Positions 29,848 through 38,395 of a stretch of 40,962 nt of DNA are shown one piece after another. A program made the translations under genes and the position numbers. The DNA comes from Christensenella sp. UBA4379 (lineage in GTDB: Bacteria; Bacillota; Clostridia; Christensenellales; Aristaeellaceae). The notes under the pieces are model-generated. The model made no database searches. It had not been told where the DNA came from and saw only the letters and a program-made list of their open reading frames with translations. The DNA lies in NCBI GenBank assembly GCA_002391225.1, contig DGRV01000078.1:14156-55117 (forward strand), given 5' to 3'. Position 1 is the first letter of the stretch, and every line of letters begins with the position of its first letter.

Positions 29848-30816
29848 TTGCAAACCTATCAGGACAACAGCGGCCTGCAGCCGCTGGTCTACAGCCTGCA
29901 GCAAAATATCCGGAAAGTGATGGTGGGGAAGGACGACGTCATCGAACTGATGCTGACGGCCCTGCTCTGCCGCGGCCATATCCTGATGGAGGACGTGCCC
30001 GGCGTCGGCAAGACGACCCTGGCCTCCGCCCTGGCCCGTTCCGTCTCCTGTTCGTTCAGCCGCATCCAGTTTACCCCGGACGTCACCCCTTCGGACGTCA
30101 CCGGCTATACGATGATGAACCTCAAAACCGGCGCGATGGAATACAAGGCCGGTTCGGTCATGAGCCAGATCGTCCTAGCGGACGAGATCAACCGCACCTC
30201 GCCCAAGACCCAGTCCGCCCTTCTGGAGGCCATGGAGGAGGGTCAGGTCACCGTGGACGGGGAAACCCACGCCCTGCCGCGGCCCTTTATGGTATTGGCC
30301 ACCCAGAACCCCATTGACTTTGTCGGCACCTATGACCTGCCCGAGGCGCAGATGGACCGTTTCCTGATGCGGCTTCGGATCGGCTATCCTTCGGTGGAGG
30401 AGGAGGCCGATGTGCTGGAGCGCTATTCCGGCCAGCACCCGCCCATGGCGGCCGTCGGCCCCGTCTGCACGGCGGAGGACATCCTGCGCATGCAGGAGGA
30501 GGTAGGGACGGTCTATTCCTCCCCGGAGGTTCGTGTCTATATCGCCCAGCTGTCCGCCGCCAGCCGGGAGCATCCCGCCCTGCAGCTGGGCATCTCCCCC
30601 CGCGGCTCCATCGCCCTGCTGAAGGCCGCCCAGGCCACCGCCCTGCTCTTTGGCCGGGATTACGTGCTGCCGGACGACATCCGCAGGATGGCCCTGCCCG
30701 TCCTGTCCCACCGCCTGGTGCTCAAGCCCGAGGCCCGGATGAAGGGCGCTTCGGCGGAGCAGATCGTGCAGGAGCTGGTCGCCCATTTACCGGTGCCGGT
30801 CAAGAGGCGGGTATGA
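29848..30816 (+). CDS. MoxR-family AAA ATPase
   Basis: A 322-residue AAA+ chaperone-like ATPase. The start is TTG 29848, 7 nt after AAAGGAGGA; no nearby ATG. Walker A PGVGKTT (residues 51-57), Walker B IVLADEINR (108-116), the RTSPKTQSALLEAMEEGQV segment, sensor 1 LATQNPID, and DLPEAQMDRFLM are diagnostic. MoxR proteins with DUF58 and transglutaminase partners are thought to help assemble or activate cell-envelope complexes, but no client is known here. Overlaps the DUF58 gene start by 4 nt, in a three-gene operon. Confidence 0.95.
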   Translation: MQTYQDNSGLQPLVYSLQQNIRKVMVGKDDVIELMLTALLCRGHILMEDVPGVGKTTLASALARSVSCSFSRIQFTPDVTPSDVTGYTMMNLKTGAMEYKAGSVMSQIVLADEINRTSPKTQSALLEAMEEGQVTVDGETHALPRPFMVLATQNPIDFVGTYDLPEAQMDRFLMRLRIGYPSVEEEADVLERYSGQHPPMAAVGPVCTAEDILRMQEEVGTVYSSPEVRVYIAQLSAASREHPALQLGISPRGSIALLKAAQATALLFGRDYVLPDDIRRMALPVLSHRLVLKPEARMKGASAEQIVQELVAHLPVPVKRRV

Positions 30817-31955
30817 CGATCCGGGGAATGATGTTTGTCCTGTCCGGCGCGCTGCTGGCCGCCCTGGCCGCGGCGCTGAACGTCCGGATGCTGTCCTTTC
30901 TGAGCGCCGTCATCGGGGTCGTCCTGGTGTACGGCCTTTTGAGCGTGTGGCTGGCGCGGAAAACGACCCGCCTGTACGTGACCCTGGAAGAAAGCCAGGT
31001 GCTCCGGGGAGAGCAGAACGCCCTCCGGCTCAAGGCCGTCCGCAGGTCCTTCCTTCCGGCCGGTGGCGTCACCATCCGCTGGCGGGACGGGGAGAGCGCC
31101 CGGGAAACGGTCCTCTGGCCCGGCCTTAAGAAGGCCGCCCAGACTTCCCTGCCCTTAAACACCGCCCACGTAGGCACCTTTGAGCTGCAGGTGGAGTCCG
31201 TCCGCTGGGACGATCTCTACGGCCTGTTCAGCCTTCGGAAAAGAGGCTTTAAATCCGAGGAAACGCTGGTGCTGCCCCGGCCCTTTGATATTGAAAAACC
31301 CACCTTCTCCGTCAGCGAGGAGGGCATCGCCGCCCTGAAGCGGGCCAGCGAGGATTATAACGCTCCGGACGACCTGCGGGCCTTCCAGCCCGGGGACGCG
31401 ATGAAGCGCGTCCAGTGGAAACATTACGCCCGCAGGGGGGAACTGCTGGTCCGCCAGTACGAAAGCCCCATGCCGCCGGATACCCTGATCCTCCTGGACT
31501 GCGGGAAGACCCGGGGAGCGTCGCCCGAGCTTTCGGCCAAGCTCCAGGACGCCCTGTGCGAAACCGCCGTAGCCGTGGCCGACCTGCAGATGAAGGACGG
31601 GCAGAAGGTCCGCATGCCCCTCTACGGGCGGGAAGCCAACGAGTTCGCCTCCGACCGCCGGGACCACCTGCTGATCCTGCAGCGGATGCTGGCCGCCCAG
31701 AGCTTCGGCACCGAGGAAAACTTCGCCCGGGTCGTCCGGGAGGAAATGAAGCGGGTGCGCCGCAGCGGGGCGGTGGTGGCCCTGACCACGCGGTTCACCG
31801 CCGACGTGACCGACGCCCTGTGCGACCTGCGCCGCCTGGGCCCGAACGTGCGCTGCTATCTGGTCACCGAGCAGATGGAACGGGAGGAGGACCTGCCCTA
31901 CATCGGCCAGCTCCAGAACCATCTGGTGGAGGTTTGCTATGTTACGCCGGCTTAA
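30813..31955 (+). CDS. DUF58-domain protein
   Basis: A 380-residue protein with two N-terminal membrane helices (residues about 5-45), a beta-rich stretch, and the DUF58 motif DLRAFQPGDAMKRVQWKHYA around residue 190, followed by a von Willebrand A-like region (DTLILLDCGKT). Start codon overlaps moxR (ATGA). Usual partner of MoxR and TgpA-type transglutaminases; thought to act as a MoxR-regulated adaptor at the membrane. No enzyme activity is known. Confidence 0.93.
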   Translation: MTIRGMMFVLSGALLAALAAALNVRMLSFLSAVIGVVLVYGLLSVWLARKTTRLYVTLEESQVLRGEQNALRLKAVRRSFLPAGGVTIRWRDGESARETVLWPGLKKAAQTSLPLNTAHVGTFELQVESVRWDDLYGLFSLRKRGFKSEETLVLPRPFDIEKPTFSVSEEGIAALKRASEDYNAPDDLRAFQPGDAMKRVQWKHYARRGELLVRQYESPMPPDTLILLDCGKTRGASPELSAKLQDALCETAVAVADLQMKDGQKVRMPLYGREANEFASDRRDHLLILQRMLAAQSFGTEENFARVVREEMKRVRRSGAVVALTTRFTADVTDALCDLRRLGPNVRCYLVTEQMEREEDLPYIGQLQNHLVEVCYVTPA

Positions 31956-34233
31956 AAGCGACGCGGCGCTGACCGCGGTCCGGGCGCTGACGATCTTCGT
32001 CTGCGCGTTCGGCGTTTCCGCCGGCCTGTGCGGGGCCCTGTTCCCGATGACGAACCTGGGGCTGCTGGCGCTTGTCTGCGGGGTGATCTCCCTTTCCTTC
32101 GCGTGCGCCGCCGCCGTGACCGAATATTGGCTCATCCTCTTCCTGCCCCTGATCGGCTCCCTCATCTGGGCCGCCCTGGGCGGGGGGCCCCTGCATGGGG
32201 CCTTCAACGGGGCTTTGGCCGCCTTGCTGTATCCCACCCAGTCCGCCGGAGCGATGCTCCTGTACCGGGGGGACCTGACGCTGGCCATCGGGACCCTTGC
32301 TTCGTTTCTCTGCGCCGCCGTCTGCCTGACGGACGCCCCCTTCCTGATGGGGCTCGTGGCCGTGGCCGCCCTGGTCCCGGCCTATTTAAGCGCCCCGGCC
32401 CTTTCCGTCCTCTGGGCGGCCCTGGCCTTTGCGGGCATCCTGCTGATGCTGGCAGCGCCCCGGCCCGGCCTGGCCCGGTTCGGCGCCGTGCTTGTCACCG
32501 CCGCGCTGATCGTCCTGTCCCTGGCGGCCGCCCCGAAAAAGCCGCCCGAAAACCCCGCCCTCCGCGAAGCGGCGGAATCGGCCTACGAAGTCCTGGAGGC
32601 CTACCTCCCCGCGCGGGACAGCGGCTACCGGGAAGGCTATTCCCTGCGGGGGGACGGCTACCTGCCCCTGGCGGATGATTTTAACGACCTTCTCGGCGGC
32701 TCCGCCCAGCCGGAAAACGCCCCGGTCATGGAGGTCTGGACCGACCAAACCGTCTACCTCCGCGGCTCGCCCCGAAACGCCTATACGGGGCTGAGCTGGC
32801 AGGACACCCTGACCTCCCAGCGCATCCTCTACGCCGACGTTTTCCAGACCGCGGCCCGGAAAACCCTTTTGAACCAGGAGATTCCGGCGGGGGCGGAGGA
32901 AGAGCCCCTGCACAATGTCCACGTGCGGATCGTCCGGGACGCCGCCACCACCCTGTTTGCGCCGGATCGCACCCAGGAGCTCACCATGGGCGATGCCTCC
33001 ATGGTGCCCTATTACAACGCCTCCTCGGAGATCTTCCTGAGCCGGAACCTCCGGGCAGGGGACAGCTATACCCTGACCTACCTGCCTGTCACCGCCGACC
33101 GGGCCCGGACCCGCGCCTGGGTGGAAGCCGCCCGGAACCGGGACGATCCCCAGTACCCGGACATTTTGGACCACTATCTGTCCGTCCCGGAACAGCTGCG
33201 GATGAACCGTGCGGTCACGGACCTTTCCTCCCGGGCCGCCGGCGGAGAGGAAGACCTCTTTGACCGGGCCATGGCCATCCGCGACTGGCTGCGGGAGACC
33301 TATCCCTACACCCTGGACGTGGACGACCCGCCGCCCAACACCGATTTTGTGAGCTGGTTCCTGCTGGGCGAGCGGAAGGGCTACTGCACCTACTTCGCCA
33401 GTGCCATGACCCTGCTGTGCCGTCTCCAGGGCATTCCCGCCCGCTTCGTCGCCGGCTACCTCGTCCGCCCGGACGCGGACGGCTACGCCGTCGTCACCGG
33501 GAAGATGGGCCACGCCTGGACGGAAATCTATCTGAAGGGCTTCGGCTGGCTGACGATGGACGCTACCCCCGGCACCGACGAAACCATCCTGGACGACGAG
33601 GGAGAGAACAGCAGCCCTTCCCCCGACAACGACCCGCCGGAAGAGCCCGAGGAGGACCCCGGCGAAGACCACCTCCCCACCATCCCCCCGGTAACGGAAG
33701 AGGACGACGGGATGGAAACCCCCGCTCCCTCGGAATCCCCGGACAATACCCCTGAGCCGCCCTCCGGCCCGACCCCCACCCCCGAGCCCGGCGCAACGCC
33801 GAACCCTTCCGAAACGCCGGACAGTGCGCCGCCGGAAACGGCCCCGCCCGCCCGCTTCCTGCCCCTGCTGCTGCTGATCCCGCTCCTCCTGTTCGCCCTT
33901 TTTGCAGCCCGCCTTTATTGGACCGAGCCGGTCCGGGCCGCCAGAAGGCAGCCCCGGCAGGCCGCCCGCATCCTGTTTAACGCCATCGAAGCGGCCCTTT
34001 CGCAGGCCGGCCATCCGCGCTCCTCCCTGGAAACGCTGGATGAATACGCCCACCGGGTCAGCCGCAGCTATCCCCATCTCCCGATCGCCCGGGCCTTTGA
34101 CGCCTACAGCGCCGAAACCTACGGCGAGCACGCCATGAACCCCTCCCTGTTTATCCCCATCTGGAAGGGCCTGATGAAAACCCTGTCTCCCTGGGACAGG
34201 CTGAAGGTCCGTATTCATCTGTCAACTAAATAA
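31939..34233 (+). CDS. TgpA-type membrane transglutaminase-like protein
   Basis: A 764-residue membrane protein: about six N-terminal helices (residues 12-200), an extracytoplasmic region with a transglutaminase core, a Pro/Glu/Thr-rich linker (about 560-630), a single helix (FLPLLLLIPLLLFALFAARL) and a C-terminal DUF4129-like tail. The catalytic triad is intact: C483 (GYCTYFAS), H525 (GHAWTEIY), D541 (MDATPG). ATG 31939 has GGAGG at 6 nt and overlaps the DUF58 gene by 17 nt. Family members may crosslink or cleave envelope proteins or peptidoglycan; target unknown. Confidence 0.93.
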   Translation: MLRRLKSDAALTAVRALTIFVCAFGVSAGLCGALFPMTNLGLLALVCGVISLSFACAAAVTEYWLILFLPLIGSLIWAALGGGPLHGAFNGALAALLYPTQSAGAMLLYRGDLTLAIGTLASFLCAAVCLTDAPFLMGLVAVAALVPAYLSAPALSVLWAALAFAGILLMLAAPRPGLARFGAVLVTAALIVLSLAAAPKKPPENPALREAAESAYEVLEAYLPARDSGYREGYSLRGDGYLPLADDFNDLLGGSAQPENAPVMEVWTDQTVYLRGSPRNAYTGLSWQDTLTSQRILYADVFQTAARKTLLNQEIPAGAEEEPLHNVHVRIVRDAATTLFAPDRTQELTMGDASMVPYYNASSEIFLSRNLRAGDSYTLTYLPVTADRARTRAWVEAARNRDDPQYPDILDHYLSVPEQLRMNRAVTDLSSRAAGGEEDLFDRAMAIRDWLRETYPYTLDVDDPPPNTDFVSWFLLGERKGYCTYFASAMTLLCRLQGIPARFVAGYLVRPDADGYAVVTGKMGHAWTEIYLKGFGWLTMDATPGTDETILDDEGENSSPSPDNDPPEEPEEDPGEDHLPTIPPVTEEDDGMETPAPSESPDNTPEPPSGPTPTPEPGATPNPSETPDSAPPETAPPARFLPLLLLIPLLLFALFAARLYWTEPVRAARRQPRQAARILFNAIEAALSQAGHPRSSLETLDEYAHRVSRSYPHLPIARAFDAYSAETYGEHAMNPSLFIPIWKGLMKTLSPWDRLKVRIHLSTK

Positions 34234-34239
34234 ACTTTC

Positions 34240-34263
34240 GGGGGGCTGCTAAAACAGCCCCCC
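34240..34263. terminator. Bidirectional terminator hairpin
   Basis: Perfect 9-bp stem GGGGGGCTG (34240-34248) with CAGCCCCCC (34255-34263). Between converging genes; poor T-run on either strand, so termination may be partial. Confidence 0.65.
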
Positions 34264-34273
34264 GCGATCATCT

Positions 34274-34951
34274 TCAGAATGCTCCGTCAGCCCGCATGTC
34301 CCGGATCACATCGTAGGTCAGCCTGCGGCCATAGCCGGTTCCGTCGTTACTATAACATGTAAACACAGCAACAACATAATCTTCCTCACCCATCACCACA
34401 GGTCCTCCGCCGGTGCCGGAAAGCTTTCCGTCCCAGTAAAGCTCCCGGCTGCTGTAGACTTTTTCAACCGTAAACAAACTTCTCATATGACGATTTGCAT
34501 CGTAGTTATACAGGTTCATGTATTCCCAGTCCAGATCCCTGTCACTGCCTGCCCAAGAACCGAACCAGCCGGTCGTATCACCCACAGGATTGTTAAAGAT
34601 GATATAGCCAATGTCGTTTTCGGAATGATAACCGTTGGCAAAGGTATCATAAACTCGGTAAGAAAACCTTCCGGTATGATGATACCAGCTGCAGCAAGGG
34701 GTCTGCGCGCCGAAGTAGAAATCGCAGGTTTTGAGGGGCTTTCCGTGATACGGACAATAAAGATTGTGCCCCGCTGTAACCATCCCATACCTGCCGATCA
34801 TCGCTCCGGTTCCCCCACGGGTGCAACCGCAGGTAAAACGGACGGCCAGGTAAGCCAGTGCGTGGTTTGGGTTAAAGGTCGCTGCCTTAGAAACGAGGGG
34901 ACTGAACATCATCACGGCCGCCAGAACGAGAGCTAACATGCGCTTTTTCAT
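34274..34951 (-). CDS. Secreted S1-family (glutamyl endopeptidase-like) protease homologue, probably inactive
   Basis: A 225-residue protein with a signal peptide (MKKRMLALVLAAVMMFSPLV, cut near SKA-A). The mature part resembles V8/Bacillus glutamyl endopeptidases (S1B): catalytic His in GMVTAGHN, Asp in ENDIGYIIF, and VGDTTGWFGS as in Bacillus enzymes. The nucleophile motif normally reading G-x-S-G-[SG]-P is GTGGGP here: the Ser codon position is GGC, one base from AGC. Unusually rich in cysteines (FTCGCTRGG, YCPYHGKPLKTC, PCCSW). Its DNA is visibly less GC-rich than its neighbours. ATG has AGGAGG at 8 nt. Binding or decoy role is possible. Confidence 0.8.
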   Translation of the reverse strand: MKKRMLALVLAAVMMFSPLVSKAATFNPNHALAYLAVRFTCGCTRGGTGAMIGRYGMVTAGHNLYCPYHGKPLKTCDFYFGAQTPCCSWYHHTGRFSYRVYDTFANGYHSENDIGYIIFNNPVGDTTGWFGSWAGSDRDLDWEYMNLYNYDANRHMRSLFTVEKVYSSRELYWDGKLSGTGGGPVVMGEEDYVVAVFTCYSNDGTGYGRRLTYDVIRDMRADGAF

Positions 34952-35094
34952 TATTTTGTCCTCCTGTACTTTTCTGTCAGTGTTCAGGCACCGGGCACCG
35001 TGTCCGCCGCTCCGTTCACCGTTTACATTAGTAATATCCGCATGTAGCTCAAAGGTTACAGGACCTAACGTCTTTTTTAAATAAATATTTTACA

Positions 35095-35145
35095 ACAAAA
35101 ATCCGGGCATCTTCCGTTTTGGATGTTCCAAACGGAATTGCCCGG
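35095..35145 (-). terminator. Terminator of the AI-2E-family gene
   Basis: Stem CCGGGCA (35103-35109) with TGCCCGG (35139-35145), continued by CTTCCGTTTTGG and its partner; on the minus strand ATTTTTGTTG follows. Confidence 0.85.
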
Positions 35146-35177
35146 GTATATTTGCTTTTTGTAATATCAGCGTTTCT

Positions 35178-36398
35178 TTACGCCTTTCTTCTTTTCCTTT
35201 CCGGATCCGGTAGTGTCTTTTTCATCCCATCGGGTGCTTTCGCCGGCGCCTGAGGCTGGGGAGCCGCGTTCTGCGCCGCGATCCCGGAGTTCAAAAACAG
35301 AACGATCCAGCGGGAGCAGCCGCGAATATCCTGGATGACGCCGTTGAACAGGCCGTTGCGCCAGGCGGTCTGCAGGACCACCATCAGGATCGGGGCCAGG
35401 GTGAGGCCCACCACGCCGAAGGTCTGCAGGCCGATGTACATGCTCAGCAGGGACAGCACGGGGTTCAGGCCCATCTGCTTGTTCATCATCCTGGGCTCGG
35501 TCACCTTCCGGGTGAGATAGAGGATCAGGTGAACGCCCAGGGTGACAAAGGCCGTCCGGTACTCGCCTAAAAGGAAGCAGACGAGGATCATCGGCACATA
35601 CAGGGTGCCGTTGCCGAACAGGGGCAGGAATTCCAGCAGGGCCGCCAGGCTGGACCAGAGAAAGCTGTAGGGGACGCCGAAGGCCGTCAGCCCTACGGCG
35701 GAAACCACCAGCACAAAGATGGTGTAGATCACCTGCATCCGAAGATAGCCCGCGACCGCCTCCGCCGCCGTCCGCTGCATCTGCATGATCTGGGACAGCC
35801 GCCCGTCCGCTGGCTTTTTCCGTTTCCCAAAGGGAAAGTCCCGCGTCAGGAAGTAGGAGCTCAGGATCAGGAAGTTGGCAAAAATCAGGATGTTGGGCAC
35901 GGAAACGGCGAAATTGACCGTCTGGCCGACCAGGCTGCCGGCTGTGTCCGTCGCCCAGGCGGTCAGCTGCTGGTAGGCCTTGCTCATCATATTGTCCAGC
36001 CGCTGGACGTTCTTGCTGTCCTCAAACAGGCCGGCGATCCGCTGGCGGAAGCCGCTGTACACCTCGTTGATCCCTTCGATCCACTGGGGGGCGTTCTGCA
36101 GGGCGTTGATGGCCTGGGTCACCACGAAGGACAGGAACCAGTAGGTCAGCAGGGCGAACAAGGCGTAGACCACCACCAGCAGGAGCAGGGCGGAAATGCC
36201 CCGCTTGATGCCGGCGCGCTGCATCAGCCGGACCGCCGGCTGCAGGGCCGAGGCGATGATCAGGCCGATCAGGAAGGGGCCGAGGATCTTCCATAAAAAT
36301 GGCACCCAGTACACCAGCGCTGTGATGGCGCAGACCGCCAGCACCAGCCGCAGGGCCATCCGCTGCCACATGAGCTTACTGTCGTTGTGTTCGATCAT
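35178..36398 (-). CDS. AI-2E family transporter (YtvI-like membrane protein)
   Basis: A 406-residue polytopic membrane protein of the AI-2E/YtvI/PerM family: N-terminal helices (LRLVLAVCAITALVYWVPFL, GPFLIGLIIASALQPAV), a long soluble segment (residues about 95-150), and C-terminal LFGNGTLYVPMI plus a VTEPRMMNKQMGLNPVLSLL conserved end. Some members export small molecules such as AI-2, others are sporulation proteins (YtvI) or antiporters; the role here is open. A charged Ala/Pro/Lys tail of 40 residues is added. Divergent from bioY across a shared control region; the binding site is weak. Confidence 0.9.
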   Translation of the reverse strand: MIEHNDSKLMWQRMALRLVLAVCAITALVYWVPFLWKILGPFLIGLIIASALQPAVRLMQRAGIKRGISALLLLVVVYALFALLTYWFLSFVVTQAINALQNAPQWIEGINEVYSGFRQRIAGLFEDSKNVQRLDNMMSKAYQQLTAWATDTAGSLVGQTVNFAVSVPNILIFANFLILSSYFLTRDFPFGKRKKPADGRLSQIMQMQRTAAEAVAGYLRMQVIYTIFVLVVSAVGLTAFGVPYSFLWSSLAALLEFLPLFGNGTLYVPMILVCFLLGEYRTAFVTLGVHLILYLTRKVTEPRMMNKQMGLNPVLSLLSMYIGLQTFGVVGLTLAPILMVVLQTAWRNGLFNGVIQDIRGCSRWIVLFLNSGIAAQNAAPQPQAPAKAPDGMKKTLPDPERKRRKA

Positions 36399-36414
36399 CT
36401 GTCCCCGGCTTTCC

Positions 36415-36466
36415 GTAAACCATTATTATAATTTTGGTTTACAATCAGATTATTTGGGAGTATAAT
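36415..36466. promoter_or_regulatory. bioY promoter with BirA-like operator
   Basis: Inverted repeat GTAAACCA (36415-36422) and TGGTTTAC (36435-36442), with flanking bases giving TAAACC-N14-GGTTTACAA, close to the Firmicutes BirA site (TTGTTAACC-N14/15-GGTTAACAA type). The right half overlaps the -35 box TTTACA (36438-36443), 17 nt from TATAAT (36461-36466). A minus-strand TATAAT (36425-36430) for the divergent gene lies within the same repeat. Biotin-dependent repression of bioY is inferred. Confidence 0.82.
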
Positions 36467-36497
36467 GAGCAGGAAATCAACATCTTTGGAGGTGCTT

Positions 36498-37037
36498 ATG
36501 CGTCCGTTTTCCGTTCGCTCCCTGGTGCTTGCCGCCCTTTTCGCCGCCCTGCTGGCCGTTTGCAGCTGGATTTCCATCCCGGCGGCGGTGCCCTTCACCC
36601 TGCAGACCTTCGCCGTTTTCCTGACCCTGCTGCTCCTGCCCGCCCGGGAGGGAATTCTGGCCATCGCGGTGTATCTCCTGCTCGGGGCGGTGGGGCTTCC
36701 GGTGTTTTCCGGCTTCCGGGGCGGACCCTCGGCCCTGTTTGGCCCGACGGGCGGCTATCTGACGGGCTTCCTCTTAACCGGGCTGGTGGCCCTGGTCTTT
36801 GAAAAGCTCCGCTGGACCAGCTTCCCGCTCAAGCTCTGCGGGCTTGCTTTGGGCCTTCTTTTGTGCTATACCGCCGGAACCGTCTGGTTCGTCGTGACCT
36901 ATACCGCCGGGCCGATGACCGTCGGCAAGGCCCTTTCCCTGTGCGTCCTGCCCTTCCTGATCCCGGACGGGATCAAGCTGGCCCTGGCCGCCCTGATCGC
37001 CCGGCGGACGGCCCCGCTGATCGAGAAGCTCCGCTGA
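36498..37037 (+). CDS. bioY: Biotin ECF transporter S component BioY
   Basis: A 179-residue membrane protein with six helices that captures biotin, alone or with the ECF energising module (EcfA/A'/T, not in this window). ATG 36498 follows TTGGAGG at 5-6 nt and is downstream of the expected transcription start, so an upstream in-frame ATG is ruled out. BioY hallmarks: IPAAVPFTLQTFAVFL, GAVGLPVFSGFRGGPSALFG, PTGGYLTGF and PFLIPDGIKLALAALIA. Its last 65 bp overlap the convergent acyltransferase gene. Confidence 0.95.
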   Translation: MRPFSVRSLVLAALFAALLAVCSWISIPAAVPFTLQTFAVFLTLLLLPAREGILAIAVYLLLGAVGLPVFSGFRGGPSALFGPTGGYLTGFLLTGLVALVFEKLRWTSFPLKLCGLALGLLLCYTAGTVWFVVTYTAGPMTVGKALSLCVLPFLIPDGIKLALAALIARRTAPLIEKLR

Positions 37038-38208
37038 GCCGCCGCTGCAGCGGCCGTTCAAACAGATACGTCACCGCGATCGAAATCAGCAGCGATATCC
37101 CAAAGCACAACAGCACATACGGCCACTGCCAGGACAGCTCCCCGTCCATCCACGGCTGCACGCTTTTTGACGGCGGGATGCCCCACTCCTTTAAGTGCAG
37201 GGTCACCATCTGGTGCCACATATAAAAAGCATAGCTGACGGAGGACAGGAAGGCCATCACCCGGTTTCCGAACAGAAACCGCAGCGCCGGCAGGGAAAAG
37301 CACAGGCCGACCGACATCAGGCTGAACCCGACCCCCAGCACGAAGCGCCGGTCCATCTGGCCCAGGCGGATCGCCTCGATGGAAGGAGATGCGGCCTGCG
37401 CCTGCATCGACCGGACGATCAGCAGACAGCCGACCGCGGCCAGGCCGCTGAAAAAGCACTTTTCCGCCCACGTTTCCCCCCGGAGCCGGGTCAGCATCGC
37501 CCGGATCACCGTGGCGGAAAAAAAGCCCAGGGCATAGATGTCCAGGAAGGCCGGCAGCTGGTTGATGTACAGGGACGTATCCTGGAACCTGCCCACATAC
37601 GCCCGGTACAGAAACGCCAGCGCCCCCATGCACCCCGCCGTCCAGGCGGGGTGTTTCTGATACAGCCGCCCCACCAGCGGGAACAGCAGGTAAAACTGCA
37701 CCTCCACCGACAGCGTCCACAGCACGCCGTTGAGCGGCGAGCCGGTATAGGAAAAGGGAAAGAGGCTGTGGGTAAAGGTCAGATGGGCCAGCAGGTCCCG
37801 AATCATCTCCCAGGTGTTCCGGTAGGCCCCTTTGCTCAGCGCGTCCGCCAGGGACACCGCCACCACCAGCAGATACCCGGGCACGATGCGGATGAGCCTT
37901 TTTTTGTAAAACGGCCAGGCCGCCGGCGCGCCCGCCCCCGCCTTCGTAAAGGGAAACATCATCAGCAGGCCGCTCAGGAAGATCAGCCCGTCCACCATCA
38001 TATAGCCCGTGCGCGGGATAAAATCAAGGTTCACGACGGTGCCGCCCATGAAAAAGATCGGCATCAGCCAGCTTTGCTGCCAGATATGGAACCAGCTGAC
38101 CACAAACATCAGGCACACCCGGAACCCGTCCAGCACGTCCAGATAGCGGCTGTCGATATCCCGCGTAAACCGGATCAGCCCGGAATTTTTCAGACCGGCT
38201 TGCTGCAT
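36973..38208 (-). CDS. Acyltransferase-3 family membrane protein
   Basis: A 411-residue protein with about ten membrane helices, of the OafA/YrhL type that O-acylates cell-surface glycans or other envelope molecules. Landmarks: YLDVLDGFRVCLMFVVSWFH (catalytic-type His near the start), YKKRLIRIVPGYLLVVA, TLSVEVQFYLLFPLVG, and YAFYMWHQMVTLHLKEWG near the end. I prefer ATG 38208 over TTG 38220. The 20-residue tail rich in Ser/Gly/Arg/Pro is read from DNA antisense to the end of bioY, so it is likely a run-on without function. The acceptor is unknown. Confidence 0.9.
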   Translation of the reverse strand: MQQAGLKNSGLIRFTRDIDSRYLDVLDGFRVCLMFVVSWFHIWQQSWLMPIFFMGGTVVNLDFIPRTGYMMVDGLIFLSGLLMMFPFTKAGAGAPAAWPFYKKRLIRIVPGYLLVVAVSLADALSKGAYRNTWEMIRDLLAHLTFTHSLFPFSYTGSPLNGVLWTLSVEVQFYLLFPLVGRLYQKHPAWTAGCMGALAFLYRAYVGRFQDTSLYINQLPAFLDIYALGFFSATVIRAMLTRLRGETWAEKCFFSGLAAVGCLLIVRSMQAQAASPSIEAIRLGQMDRRFVLGVGFSLMSVGLCFSLPALRFLFGNRVMAFLSSVSYAFYMWHQMVTLHLKEWGIPPSKSVQPWMDGELSWQWPYVLLCFGISLLISIAVTYLFERPLQRRLSGASRSAGPSAGRSGRPGPA

Positions 38209-38224
38209 GAAAGCCCCCAATCAG

Positions 38225-38262
38225 AAAGGTAGGAAGGAGGAGGTAGGAGGTAGGAGGTGAAT
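38225..38262. repeat. Short GGAGGTA tandem tract
   Basis: Purine-rich repeats (GGTAGGA, GGAGGTA, three to four units) just upstream of the acyltransferase gene, in its 5'-UTR. Similar in kind to the TAATGC and GAGTGAA tracts. Confidence 0.6.
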
Positions 38263-38294
38263 GGTATTATGAAAGGCTGCCTCCGCTTGGAATG

Positions 38295-38323
38295 ATTATA
38301 TCATGATTCGCCGGCAGGGGCAA
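38295..38323 (-). promoter_or_regulatory. Promoter of the acyltransferase gene
   Basis: On the minus strand TTGCCC (38318-38323), 17-nt spacer, TATAAT (38295-38300). Confidence 0.75.
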
Positions 38324-38352
38324 AGGAATTTTTAACGCCGGTTTATCAGAAA

Positions 38353-38387
38353 GCCGCCGTCCCGAAGGGCGGCGGCGTGGTTTTTTT
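38353..38387. terminator. Terminator hairpin
   Basis: GCCGCCG(T)CCC (38353-38363), loop GAA, GGGCGGCGGC (38367-38376), then GTGGTTTTTTTG on plus; on minus the stem is followed by TTTCTG. Ends the secreted-protein gene from the minus side. Confidence 0.75.
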
Positions 38388-38395
38388 GATACCTG

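Noticed and set aside
32386..34218. A 610-codon antisense frame across the transglutaminase gene
   Set aside because: Shadow of a gene with an intact catalytic triad; sequence is Gly/Arg/Val-rich without domains.
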